Assembly: GCF_013409645.1 (NCBI RefSeq)
Contig: NZ_JACCBG010000001.1
Coordinates: 1,672,001-1,736,000, forward strand
DNA: 64,000 nt
Reading direction: 5' to 3'
Origin: Nocardioides panaciterrulae
Lineage (GTDB): Bacteria; Actinomycetota; Actinomycetes; Propionibacteriales; Nocardioidaceae
Shown here in pieces: positions 53,069 to 62,104 of the stretch. Position 1 is the stretch's first letter. The number at the start of each line of letters is the position of its first letter. The notes beneath the pieces were generated by a model, which made no database searches, had not been told where the DNA came from, and saw only the letters and a list, made by a program, of their open reading frames with translations. A program made the position numbers and the translations under genes.

Positions 53069-53815
53069 TCAATGAAGCCACGCCGCCAGCTGGGTCAGCA
53101 GCGGGGCGAGCACCAGTGCGGGCAGCAGGTCCGCGACGGGGATCTCCCGGACCCGCAGCAGCCGCAGCGCGACACCCACCAGCAGGAGACCACCGGTGGC
53201 GGTCAGCGCCGCTAGGTGCGGCGGAGGCAGGACGTCGCCGAGCAGCAGGCCCAGCACGGTGAGCCCGCCCTGCACGGTGACGACCGTCAGCGCGCTGGCG
53301 GCCACCCCCCAGCCGAAGGACGCCGCGAACGCGATCGCGGCGAAGCCGTCGAGGACGGACTTCAGGTAGAGCTGGTCGGCGCCGTTGCCCAGCCCGTCGT
53401 TGAGGGAGCCGAGGATCGTCAGGGGGCCGGTGCAGAACAGCAGCGAGGAGCCGACGAAGCCCTCGATGAAGCGGTGGCGCTCGACCGACCCCGTGTCCCC
53501 GGCGAGGCGCCGCTGCAGCCGGCCGCCGAAGGACTCCACCCGCTGCTCGAGGCGCAGGGTCGAGCCGAGGATGCCGCCCAGCAGCAGCGAGCCGAGGACG
53601 ATCAGCATGGGGGCGCTGGAGCCGACCTCGCGGGCGAGGGCGTCGTCGAGCACCGCCATCGCGGAGATGCCGGCGATCAGCAGCGTGACCAGTCCGAGGC
53701 CGTCGGTGACGACGTCGCGGGTGCGCACCGGCAGCCGGTTGCCGAGGAGGACTCCCACGGTCGCGCCGAGCAGCACCGCCGCCACATTGACCGCCGTGCC
53801 GGTTCCGGGGATCAC
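53069..53815 (-). CDS. DUF554-family membrane protein
   Basis: The 248 aa protein has seven or so hydrophobic segments. It starts IPGTGTAVNVAAVLLGATVG and has the conserved FVGSSLLFCTGPLTILGSLNDG, the DUF554 signature. The GTG at 53815 has AAGGAGAG upstream and gives the normal family N-terminus; a longer reading frame does not. Transport has been proposed for the family, but nothing is proven. Confidence 0.88.
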   Translation of the reverse strand: MIPGTGTAVNVAAVLLGATVGVLLGNRLPVRTRDVVTDGLGLVTLLIAGISAMAVLDDALAREVGSSAPMLIVLGSLLLGGILGSTLRLEQRVESFGGRLQRRLAGDTGSVERHRFIEGFVGSSLLFCTGPLTILGSLNDGLGNGADQLYLKSVLDGFAAIAFAASFGWGVAASALTVVTVQGGLTVLGLLLGDVLPPPHLAALTATGGLLLVGVALRLLRVREIPVADLLPALVLAPLLTQLAAWLH

Positions 53816-53939
53816 CGCTTTCGCTCTCCTTGGGGACACCCTCTGACAGGACAAGGGCCCTGAGCGTAGTCTCGACCCCTGGAGCCGCGTCTCGGGGGAT
53901 CAGGATGCGCGGCCGCTGGTGGTCGGAAAGGCTGACGAG

Positions 53940-54533
53940 ATGGCCCGATCTCTGGTGTCGCTGCGCTGCGCGACGCCTGCCGACGCGCCCACCCTGGCGG
54001 AGCTGTGGGCCGAGGTGCTGCGTCGCACCGACCAGGTCGAGCGGATCGCCGACCTGGTGACGGTCATCGAGCGCGCCGCCACCACCGACGGGCAGCGCCT
54101 GGTCGTGGCGGAGTACGACGGCGAGATCGCCGGCGCCGTACACCTCCACGTCGCGACCATGACGCCGATCAACCTGGAGCCGATCGTCTTCGCGGTCTCC
54201 CCGCACGTCTTCCCGCGGTTCCGCCGGCACGGCGTGGGCACCGCGCTCATCGACGCGGCCGTCTCGTACGCCGAGGAGCGTGGGATCGGCCACGTGGCCA
54301 CCGGCGCGGCCGCCGGGTCCCGCGACGCCAACCGGTTCATGGCCCGCCTCTCGCTGGGCCCCCAGGCGGTCCTGAGGGTCGCCGCCACCCCCGCCGTACG
54401 GGGCCGGCTCACCGCCCAGCGGCCCGCGGGTCAGCGCCCCGGCAACCGCTCCGGGCGCCAGCTCACCCAGGTGCTCGCCGCGCGCCGCTCGCTGCGGCGT
54501 AGCCAGACCCCACCGTCGGTGGGCAGCCACTGA
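53940..54533 (+). CDS. GNAT-family N-acetyltransferase with basic tail
   Basis: The first 150 residues form a GNAT fold with SPHVFPRFRRHGVGTALIDA as the acetyl-CoA loop. A basic, low-complexity C-terminal tail (about 150-197, many Arg and Gln) follows. The ATG at 53940 has GGAAAGG 9 bases upstream. A GTG at 53919 is in frame but less well placed. The substrate is unknown. Confidence 0.8.
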   Translation: MARSLVSLRCATPADAPTLAELWAEVLRRTDQVERIADLVTVIERAATTDGQRLVVAEYDGEIAGAVHLHVATMTPINLEPIVFAVSPHVFPRFRRHGVGTALIDAAVSYAEERGIGHVATGAAAGSRDANRFMARLSLGPQAVLRVAATPAVRGRLTAQRPAGQRPGNRSGRQLTQVLAARRSLRRSQTPPSVGSH

Positions 54534-54536
54534 GGC

Positions 54537-55001
54537 TCAGCGGGTGAACTTCTCCCGCGGGACCAGCGCGCAGGTGATCCGGGAGGTGCAGACCCGCCGG
54601 CCCTGCTCGTCGGAGATGACCACCTCGTAGGTGGCGCTGCTCCGCCCCAGGTGCACCGCCGTGGCCACGCCGGTCACCGTCCCGGAGGTGGCCGAGCGGT
54701 GGTGGGTGGCGTTGATGTCGACGCCGACGGAGAACTTGTCGGGGTGCGCGTGCACACCCGAGCCGACCGAGCCCAGGGTCTCGGCGAGCACCACGGACGC
54801 GCCCCCGTGCAGCAGCCCGTAGGGCTGGGTGTTGCCCTCCACCGGCATCGTCCCCACGACCCGCTCCGCGGACATCTCCTGGATCTCGATGCCCATCCGT
54901 TCGTTCAGCTTGCCCATGCCCTCGGGCATGGCGGCGATGAAGCTGTCCACGTCGATCGGAGCCGGGGGAGTCAGGGGGGTCTGGTCGGTCATGGCGGCCA
55001 T
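54537..55001 (-). CDS. PaaI-like hotdog-fold thioesterase
   Basis: The 154 aa protein has the hotdog-fold pattern NTQPYGLLHGGASVVLAETLG, with HGG and the catalytic acidic residue, then INATHHRSATSGTVTGVA. It hydrolyses acyl-CoA thioesters; the acyl group is not predictable. Starts at 55001 and 54992 are both possible (MAAMTDQ or MTDQ). It runs divergent from polA, 46 bases apart. Confidence 0.88.
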   Translation of the reverse strand: MAAMTDQTPLTPPAPIDVDSFIAAMPEGMGKLNERMGIEIQEMSAERVVGTMPVEGNTQPYGLLHGGASVVLAETLGSVGSGVHAHPDKFSVGVDINATHHRSATSGTVTGVATAVHLGRSSATYEVVISDEQGRRVCTSRITCALVPREKFTR

Positions 55002-55035
55002 TGTTGCCGACCACCGCGGCGTCCGCGCCGCCGGA

Positions 55036-55041
55036 TAGAGT
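55036..55041 (+). promoter_or_regulatory. -10 box of a leaderless polA promoter
   Basis: TAGAGT ends 6 bases before the polA GTG. Confidence 0.5.
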
Positions 55042-55047
55042 CGCCGC

Positions 55048-57762
55048 GTGCCTGAGCTCGACACCACCCCCGCCGACCACGACCGCCCGCGCCTGCTCCT
55101 GCTGGACGGCCACTCGTTGGCGTACCGCGCGTTCTTCGCGCTGCCGGTGGAGAACTTCTCCACCACCACGGGCCAGCACACCAACGCCGTCTACGGCTTC
55201 ACCTCGATGCTGATCAACGTGCTGCGCGACGAGCGCCCGACCCACGTCGCGGTCGCGTTCGACGTCTCCCGGCAGGGCTTCCGCCTCGAGGAGTACCCGG
55301 ACTACAAGGCCAAGCGCAACAAGGCGCCCGACGAGTTCAAGAGCCAACTGCCGCTGATCGAGGAGGTGCTCGACGCCCTGCGGGTGCCCTACCTGAAGAA
55401 GGAGGGCTACGAGGCCGACGACATCATCGCCACGCTGGTCACCGAGGCGCTGGCCGACGACCTCGACGTGCTGATCCTGACCGGTGACCGCGACAGCCTG
55501 CAGTTGGTCACCGACCGGTCCACGGTGCTCTACCCGATGAAGGGCGTCTCGGATCTCGCGCGGATGACGCCCGAGGCGGTCGAGGCGAAGTACGGCGTAC
55601 CGCCGCACCGCTACCCCGAGCTCGCCGCGCTCGTCGGGGAGGACTCCGACAACCTGCCGGGCGTGCCCGGGGTCGGCCCGAAGACGGCGGCGAAGTGGCT
55701 CACGCAGTACGACGGGCTCGACAACGTCATCACCCGCGCCGACGAGATCAAGGGCAAGGCCGGCGAGAACCTGCGTGCCCACCTGGGCGAGGTGATCCGC
55801 AACCGGCGACTCAACGCGCTGGTGCGTGACCTCGCCCTCGAGCTGCGGCCTGCCGAGCTCGCGATGCGTCCGTGGGACCGGCAGGAGGTGCACACGCTCT
55901 TCGACAGCCTGGAGTTCCGGGTGCTGCGCGACCGGCTGTTCGAGACGCTCAGCTCGGAGGAGGAGATCGACGACTCGGGCTTCGAGATGGCGGGGCAGCG
56001 GCTGGCCCCGGGGGAGGTCGCCGCCTGGCTCGGCACCCACGCCCGCACCGAGGGCCGTCGGACCGGCGTGGCCGTGCAGGGCAGCTGGCGGGCCGGCACC
56101 GGCGAGGTCTGGTCGGTCGCGCTGGCCGCGCAGGACGGCACCGCCGCGTGGTTCGACGCCGCCGAGGTGAGCCCCGAGGACGACGGCGCGCTCGCGGCCT
56201 GGTTCGCCGACGCGGGCGTGGCCAAGGTCCTGCACGACGCCAAGGGGCCGATGCTCGCCCTGTCGGCCCGCGGCTGGCCGCTCGACGGGCTGGTGAGCGA
56301 CACCGCCCTCGCGGCCTACCTCGTGCGCCCGGACCAGCGCTCCTACGACCTGGCCGACCTGACCCTGCGCTACCTCAAGCGCGAGCTCCGTCAGGAGGAC
56401 CCGGGCGCGCAGGGGCAGCTCAGCTTCGACACCCTCGAGGGCAGCGACGGCGGCGCGAGCGACGTCGCGATGCTGCACGCCCGGGCCGTGCTCGACCTCG
56501 CCGAGGCCCTCGACGCCGCGATCGAGGAGCACGGCGGGGCCCGGCTGCTCGCTGACATCGAGCTGCCGCTGGTCCACCTGCTCGCCCAGATGGAGCGCAC
56601 CGGCATCGCGGTCGACACCGACCACCTCGAGGCCCTGGAGAGCCACTTCGCCGGTGAGGTGAAGCGGGCCGCCGACGACGCGTTCGCGGTGATCGGCAAG
56701 GAGATCAACCTCGGCTCGCCCAAGCAGCTGCAGGTGGTGCTGTTCGACGAGCTCGACATGCCGAAGACCAAGCGCACCAAGACCGGCTGGACCACCGACG
56801 CCGACGCGCTGCAGCAGCTCTACGTCAAGACCGAGCACCCGTTCCTGCTGCACCTGCTGCGCCACCGCGACGTGTCCCGGCTGCGGCAGACCATCGAGGG
56901 GCTCCTCAAGACCGTCGCCTCCGACGGCCGGATCCACACGACCTTCAACCAGCTCATCGCCGCCACCGGCCGGCTCTCGAGCACCGACCCGAACCTGCAG
57001 AACATCCCGATCCGCACCGAGGAGGGCCGCCGGATCCGGGAGGGCTTCGTGGTCGGTGCCGGGTTCGAGTCGCTGATGACCGCCGACTACAGCCAGATCG
57101 AGATGCGGATCATGGCGCACCTCTCGGAGGACGCGCTGCTGATCGAGGCGTTCCGCTCCGGCCAGGACTTCCACTCGATCACCGCCGCCCGGGTCTTCGA
57201 CGTGCCGGCCGCGGACGTGAACGTCGAGATGCGCGCGAAGATCAAGGCGATGAACTACGGGCTGGCCTACGGACTCTCGGCGTTCGGCCTGGCCCAGCAG
57301 CTGCGCATCGAGCCCGGCGAGGCGCGCGAGCTGATGGAGGAGTACTTCCTCACCTTCGGCGGGGTGCGCGACTACCTCGCCGGGGTGGTCGACGAGGCTC
57401 GCCGGTCGGGGTTCACCGAGACCATGTGGGGACGTCGCCGCTACCTGCCCGACCTGACCAGCGACAACCGGCAGCGGCGCGAGATGGCCGAGCGGATGGC
57501 CCTCAACGCCCCGATCCAGGGGTCGGCCGCCGACCTGATCAAGGTCGCCATGCTCCACGTCGACGGCGCGATCCGGCGCAGCGGGCTGCGGTCGCGGATG
57601 CTGCTGCAGGTGCACGACGAGCTCGTGTTCGAGGTGGCGCCGGGGGAGCGGGAGGCGCTCGAGGTGCTGGTGCGTGAGCAGATGGGCGGCGCCGCCGACC
57701 TGGCCGTGCCGCTGGACGTCTCGGTCGGCACCGGCCGCAGCTGGCACGAGGCCGCCCACTAG
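55048..57762 (+). CDS. polA: PolA, DNA polymerase I
   Basis: This enzyme repairs DNA and removes RNA primers. The 904 aa protein has an N-terminal 5'-nuclease (LLLLDGHSLAYRAFFALP, GYEADDIIATL, ILTGDRDSLQLV). The middle 3'-5' exonuclease-like domain is degenerate: no DxE motif is seen. The polymerase has motif A DYSQIEMRIMAHLSED, the O-helix RAKIKAMNYGLAYG and motif C QVHDELVFEV. It is an actinobacterial PolA without proofreading. Confidence 0.97.
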   Translation: MPELDTTPADHDRPRLLLLDGHSLAYRAFFALPVENFSTTTGQHTNAVYGFTSMLINVLRDERPTHVAVAFDVSRQGFRLEEYPDYKAKRNKAPDEFKSQLPLIEEVLDALRVPYLKKEGYEADDIIATLVTEALADDLDVLILTGDRDSLQLVTDRSTVLYPMKGVSDLARMTPEAVEAKYGVPPHRYPELAALVGEDSDNLPGVPGVGPKTAAKWLTQYDGLDNVITRADEIKGKAGENLRAHLGEVIRNRRLNALVRDLALELRPAELAMRPWDRQEVHTLFDSLEFRVLRDRLFETLSSEEEIDDSGFEMAGQRLAPGEVAAWLGTHARTEGRRTGVAVQGSWRAGTGEVWSVALAAQDGTAAWFDAAEVSPEDDGALAAWFADAGVAKVLHDAKGPMLALSARGWPLDGLVSDTALAAYLVRPDQRSYDLADLTLRYLKRELRQEDPGAQGQLSFDTLEGSDGGASDVAMLHARAVLDLAEALDAAIEEHGGARLLADIELPLVHLLAQMERTGIAVDTDHLEALESHFAGEVKRAADDAFAVIGKEINLGSPKQLQVVLFDELDMPKTKRTKTGWTTDADALQQLYVKTEHPFLLHLLRHRDVSRLRQTIEGLLKTVASDGRIHTTFNQLIAATGRLSSTDPNLQNIPIRTEEGRRIREGFVVGAGFESLMTADYSQIEMRIMAHLSEDALLIEAFRSGQDFHSITAARVFDVPAADVNVEMRAKIKAMNYGLAYGLSAFGLAQQLRIEPGEARELMEEYFLTFGGVRDYLAGVVDEARRSGFTETMWGRRRYLPDLTSDNRQRREMAERMALNAPIQGSAADLIKVAMLHVDGAIRRSGLRSRMLLQVHDELVFEVAPGEREALEVLVREQMGGAADLAVPLDVSVGTGRSWHEAAH

Positions 57763-57813
57763 GTGTGATGACTAGGCGCGGTGCGGCACCGTCACGGGCG
57801 TCACGTGTCCGCG

Positions 57814-58296
57814 TCAGGCAGACCACGAGGTCTCCTGCGCCCATGTCTCAGCGAGTGCCATCAGGAGCGGCTGGGCAGTGGACTTGATCTGTCCGTAGGA
57901 GTAGATGTCCGTCGCGGTCTCCGCCAGGCGCACCTTGAACCGGCCCCAGGTGACGCGGCTGCTGGCGTCCGCGCGCAGGAAGTCCCGGAAGAGCAGCGCG
58001 TAGCGGGCTGTCGGCGATCCGACCTCCCGGATGTGGATGTTGACCGACCGCCCTCCGGGCGGTGGCGCGAAGACGCGTTTCGGGTGAGTGGCCGGGCCGA
58101 GCGCCTCCCTGCGGTTCCACTCCTCGGGTCGCTCACGGAAGCCGGCCTCGAGGAGCGCGCCGCAGTCGACGTGCTCGACCGACGCAACCTGCACCATGGC
58201 ATCGATGCAGTCCTTCGCCGGCATGCCTGGGATCGATGTGGAGCCGATGTGGTCCACGGCGGTTGCGCTCGGGAGCAGCTGCCGCAGCAGGGTCAC
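57814..58296 (-). CDS. GrpB/UPF0157-family protein, short N-terminus
   Basis: The 160 aa protein has the nucleotidyltransferase-like pattern VDHIGSTSIPGMPAKDCIDAM and NIHIREVGSP. Relatives usually have about 20 more N-terminal residues. Here an in-frame stop lies just upstream of GTG 58296, so the front is shortened or the gene is decaying. It begins the accessory tail and runs convergent to polA. Confidence 0.75.
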   Translation of the reverse strand: MTLLRQLLPSATAVDHIGSTSIPGMPAKDCIDAMVQVASVEHVDCGALLEAGFRERPEEWNRREALGPATHPKRVFAPPPGGRSVNIHIREVGSPTARYALLFRDFLRADASSRVTWGRFKVRLAETATDIYSYGQIKSTAQPLLMALAETWAQETSWSA

Positions 58297-58462
58297 GAGC
58301 CGGCCTCAATTCCAGCCGCGGGCCAGGCAGCAATGGCAGTGACGGGGTCCTCCACTTCAAACGTATACGGCAGGAGGGGGCTTGCGGCAAGACCCCCGTC
58401 CTCCCGGACAATCGGCGGCCGACCTCAGATCCAGTAGGGGAAGTACGAGGGAGTGGCACTTG

Positions 58463-59983
58463 ATGGACACCGACGTCGTCGTCGTGGGCGCCGGGCCGAC
58501 CGGTCTCATGCTGGCCGGTGAGCTCGCTCAGGCGGGGATGCGAACGCTGCTGCTGGAGCGACGGCCGGAGCCGTCCGAGACGGCGAAGGCGGGCGGTCTC
58601 GCGGGACAGATCCTGCAGCTGCTGCACTACAAGGGCGAGCTGGACCGGTTCCGTGAGGCGAGCACCGGCCCCGAGCCGGCTCCGCGGTTCCCGTTCGGTG
58701 GCGTGCATCTGGACTTCACCCGGCTCGCGGATGTTCCGATGCGCGCGATGCCGCTCCCGCAACCACGGCTCGAAGCTGTCCTCGCCGAGCGTGCGATCGA
58801 GCGTGGTGCCGACGTACGCCGTGGCCACGCGCTGGCCGGTCTGCACCAGGACCAGGACGCGGTGACCGCCGAGGTGCGTGGTCCGGACGGGCCGTACGCG
58901 GTGCCCGCGCGGTTCCTGGTCGGCTGCGACGGTGGCCGCAGCCGGGTCCGCGAGCTGGCCGGGATCCCGTTCCCGGGCACCTCCTTCCCTGAGATCGAGC
59001 GGCTGGCCTCGGTCACCGTGCCGGACTCGGTGACGGTGCTCGAGGACGGCGGTCTGGACGTCCCCGGAGTCGGCAGGATCCCGTTCGGCTACACCGCGAC
59101 CGAACGTGGCGTGTTCGCGTGCTCGGGCCTCGGCGGCACCATGAGCGTCTACACCGCCGAGGTGGAGGCGACCGAGTACGACGACGACGTGCCCATGAGT
59201 GTCCCGGAGCTGAGTGCGAGTGTGAGCCGGGTGCTCGGCATCGAGCTGCCGCTGGGAGACCCCCTCCGGATGACGCGGTTCGGCTACTCGGCGAAGCAGG
59301 CCGACACCTACCGCCTCGGCCGCGTCCTCCTGGCCGGCGATGCGGCGCACCTGTTCCCGGCGGGCGGAGTCGCGGTCAACGCCGGCATGCTCGACGCCGC
59401 CAACCTCGCGTGGAAGCTCGCCGGCAGCGTCCACGGCTGGGCGCCGCCCGGGCTGCTCGACACGTACTCCGAGGAACGCCGCGCCGCCGCCGAGCGCACT
59501 CTGCTGCATACGCGTGCTCAGGTCGCGCTGCGCCGTGGGCACGGCCCTGGCGGCGACGCCCTGCGGGCACTCTTCCTCGAGCTGACCGCCGACGAGCAGC
59601 CGTTGCGCCGCCTCGGTGCGCTGATGGCCGGCACCGACGTGGGGTCGCCGATGTCGGAGGCGCACCCACTCGTCGGCACCTTCGCGACCGACCGAGCCCT
59701 GCACGTCGCCCACCAGGACCCCAGGTTCGCCGGGTTGCTGCGCGAGGGCCGCCCGGTGCTCCTCGACCTCGCTGACCGTGCGGACCTGCGCGAGCTTGCC
59801 CGTCAGTGGGGTGACCGCGTGGACGTGGTCAGCGCGTCGATCGACGAGCGGCCCGGCGACGCACTCCTGATCCGGCCGGACGGCCGCATCGCGTGGGCGG
59901 CCGCGGTCGACGCGCCCGGCGAGACCGCGTTGCCGGCACTACGGGAAGCGCTGACCACGTGGTTCGGCGTCCCGTCGATCTAG
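58463..59983 (+). CDS. FAD-dependent aromatic monooxygenase (PF01494 type)
   Basis: The 506 aa protein is a class A flavin hydroxylase. The FAD loop is VVVVGAGPTGLMLAGELA, the second motif is LVGCDGGRSRVRELAGIPF, and the GDAAHLFPAGGVAVNAGMLDAANL motif is intact. A thioredoxin-like C-terminal domain (about 400-506) has no active cysteines. Relatives include polyketide hydroxylases and rifamycin monooxygenases, but the substrate cannot be chosen. The ATG has GAGGGAGTGG upstream. Confidence 0.88.
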   Translation: MDTDVVVVGAGPTGLMLAGELAQAGMRTLLLERRPEPSETAKAGGLAGQILQLLHYKGELDRFREASTGPEPAPRFPFGGVHLDFTRLADVPMRAMPLPQPRLEAVLAERAIERGADVRRGHALAGLHQDQDAVTAEVRGPDGPYAVPARFLVGCDGGRSRVRELAGIPFPGTSFPEIERLASVTVPDSVTVLEDGGLDVPGVGRIPFGYTATERGVFACSGLGGTMSVYTAEVEATEYDDDVPMSVPELSASVSRVLGIELPLGDPLRMTRFGYSAKQADTYRLGRVLLAGDAAHLFPAGGVAVNAGMLDAANLAWKLAGSVHGWAPPGLLDTYSEERRAAAERTLLHTRAQVALRRGHGPGGDALRALFLELTADEQPLRRLGALMAGTDVGSPMSEAHPLVGTFATDRALHVAHQDPRFAGLLREGRPVLLDLADRADLRELARQWGDRVDVVSASIDERPGDALLIRPDGRIAWAAAVDAPGETALPALREALTTWFGVPSI

Positions 59984-60042
59984 GGCTTCCGAAGCGCGGG
60001 TCGGGGTGACGGGTCGACGTCTCTGGCTGCTCGCCCGGTCGG

Positions 60043-60309
60043 TCAGGCGGCAGTCTGCCGGATTCGGCGTTTGAGTTCCTTCTCGACCTGCAGCGGGGTC
60101 CGGCCGCCCATGTTGCCACCGTCGTTCGGGCGGTCGTTGTTGTAGTCGACGACCCAGGCATGCAGGGCCGTTGTCGGTCAGAACCCCTTCGAGGGGGAGG
60201 CCGTGCTTGGGCAGCGCCTTCTCTAGGTAATCCAGCAGCAACGCTGCGACGACGGCGGTCTTGTCGCCCACCACGAGTTGGGCGACCGCGTACGAGAACA
60301 CCACCTGTT
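60043..60309 (-). pseudogene. IS481/IS3-like transposase remnant
   Basis: Fragments of an integrase core lie in two frames. One reads YAVAQLVVGDKTAVVAALLL, then LPLEGVLTDNGPA. The other reads HAWVVDYNNDRPNDGGNMGG and RTPLQVEKELKRR, the normal C-terminal end. The switch at about 60170 removes the segment after the DNG motif, so an internal deletion has destroyed the gene. No terminal inverted repeats were identified. Confidence 0.65.
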
Positions 60310-60553
60310 CAGCGTCCGGCTGGCTCCACCCTCCCGCGGTCGCATGAGGCCCCCGGGTTCGCACCTCAGCGCGGCATGTCCGGATGGCTGCAGCGCACGC
60401 CATCTGCGGCACTACGCGTGTCGGATCATGCGGCCCGGGAAGTTCGACGAGTGTCTGGTCGTGAAGGTCTACCGTGACTCCAACGAGTCGTTGCTGGGCT
60501 CGGACAGCGCTACGTGCGCACGAGGACTCGCCCCGTCCTGATGAGAGGTTGCG
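60310..60553 (+). other. Gap with no supportable gene
   Basis: About 240 bases lie between the transposase remnant and the next gene. Only short, poorly supported reading frames are present. The sequence looks less GC-rich than the core and may be more IS debris. Confidence 0.5.
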
Positions 60554-60919
60554 ATGACCCAACCGTGGTCGCTGGACCCTGAGGACATCCAAGACGCAAC
60601 CTTCGTCCTCGAATGCTTGGAGCCGGTCGGCCAGCACATCCTCGGATGGCTGGCCGACCGGCCTGAGGAGTCCTTCAGTCACGAACACCTCGCCACGACC
60701 TTCAGCGAGGAGCTGGAACAGTCCCAGCCACGCCGGACGGTGCGCGAGCACATCGACCGCGCGAACAAGATTTCCATCTCCTTCGGACGGACGCGCCTCG
60801 TCGACGTTCACGACGACACCTGCGTCATCAGTGAGTCCGGCGCGCTGATCGTCCCCCCAGCCTTGGCCCACCTCGCCAAGTCCGCTGAGCTCCCGCGCTT
60901 CAGAACCCGCCGGAAGTAG
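60554..60919 (+). CDS. Hypothetical protein, possibly winged-helix
   Basis: The 121 aa protein is not recognised. It is mostly helical by appearance (VLECLEPVGQHILGWLAD, FSHEHLATTF, RRTVREHIDRANK) and ends in RTRRK. The layout is reminiscent of a winged helix, but this is weak. ATG start with GAGAGG nearby. Confidence 0.6.
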   Translation: MTQPWSLDPEDIQDATFVLECLEPVGQHILGWLADRPEESFSHEHLATTFSEELEQSQPRRTVREHIDRANKISISFGRTRLVDVHDDTCVISESGALIVPPALAHLAKSAELPRFRTRRK

Positions 60920-61077
60920 CGCAGCTGTACACAGGGCCACACAACGGAACCCACCAGCTGGGGTCCGCCATCGCCCGGGGTTAATATCGGCGACGGCTGT
61001 CGTCCGCTCCGCGCTATCTGCGGCGTGAGCGGATGTTGCGGTTGGAGCCAGTTCAGCCTGAAACGCGTCTACTGTTC

Positions 61078-61443
61078 ATGTCCATGCGCCCGCGAGTCGC
61101 CTTGTTCACCCTTGGCCTTGCGCTGCTCTTGGCGGGCTGCTCCGCGTCCGAGTCGGAGCCATCCCATGTCCAGGCGTCTGCACGGGATTCCATGCCTGTG
61201 GGCAGTCGAGCTGCATTCGCGGTGTACTCACACTGCGGGGTCGAGTTCGCCAGAATCGACGGCGAGACCTGGCGCACCAGGCTTCGCGATGACGGGAATG
61301 GCAATGCGCCTCACGGGTGGCCTGGGCTTATCCGTGGCACGCTCACCCGACCATCGGAGAACCGAGCCGTGTTCGTGAGCGATGCCATCCCCGAGGTGCT
61401 GGTCTTCAGACCCGCACCGAAGGCCAAGTACATCTGCATGTGA
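61078..61443 (+). CDS. Small hypothetical lipoprotein
   Basis: The 121 aa protein has a lipoprotein signal (MSMRPRVALFTLGLALLLAG then Cys21). The mature part has two more cysteines, in YSHCGVEF and YICM at the end. No domain is recognised. ATG 61084 is an alternative start. It would be processed by Lgt and LspA. Confidence 0.65.
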   Translation: MSMRPRVALFTLGLALLLAGCSASESEPSHVQASARDSMPVGSRAAFAVYSHCGVEFARIDGETWRTRLRDDGNGNAPHGWPGLIRGTLTRPSENRAVFVSDAIPEVLVFRPAPKAKYICM

Positions 61444-61599
61444 CTGCGGGTGCGCGCTCATCGCCATGAGCGGAGTCGCGACTCGCGGCATGACCCGACG
61501 CGCAGGATCGCCTGCTGACCGCGAAACGCATGGCTCAGGGCCGGCTGTGTAGCCGCGGACGTAGAGGACGACAGTGCTTCAGCGGGGTACAACAGGGCC

Positions 61600-61875
61600 A
61601 TGCGCGTGAAACTGATGGCGGAGTACTGCTGCGACTTCCCTGTGTGGATCGACTTCGAGGAGATGCCGTCCTCTTCGGTCGACGACGCAACACTCCGTTC
61701 CAGGATCGAACGCTGGAACAGCGTCTTCTTGACATCCTTCGACGCCGAGAAAGGCTGGAGCGAGGAGGCGATTCGCCAGAACTACGCTGAGGAAGGCGAG
61801 CGCATCTTTGCCGCCTTGACGAGACACTTCGGTGAGTCGTCTGAAGTTACCTACGACGCCTGGCCCGTGACCTAA
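61600..61875 (+). CDS. Small hypothetical acidic protein
   Basis: This 91 aa protein is not recognised. It starts MRVKLMAEYCCDFPVWID and is acidic in its second half. The start has only a weak purine run upstream. The codon pattern looks coding, but the call is mostly based on an open frame of fair length. Confidence 0.5.
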   Translation: MRVKLMAEYCCDFPVWIDFEEMPSSSVDDATLRSRIERWNSVFLTSFDAEKGWSEEAIRQNYAEEGERIFAALTRHFGESSEVTYDAWPVT

Positions 61876-62057
61876 CCCTGGACCCCCGAGGCCCGACTGG
61901 CCGGATCAGCCCCGTGCCACGTTGCCACTGAGTGGTCCCGTCCTCGGGGTGCTCGCTGTACCGGCCCCTCGGGCGCCCCGGTCCGGAGTACCCACCGGCG
62001 CCCACGTGCGTCGACACAGCCGGGATGTGAAGCATGGTCCTCGCCGGCATGGCACGC

Positions 62058-62095
62058 ACATCGGCAGTCCGCGCGGATCGCGGCAGATCCGGACG
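62058..62095 (+). repeat. Dispersed repeat, copy 1
   Basis: ACATCGGCAG is followed by the core CCGCGCGGATCGCGGC (62069-62084), then AGATCCGGACG. The core has CCGCG and CGCGG arms. Confidence 0.7.
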
Positions 62096-62104
62096 TTTGC
62101 TGAC

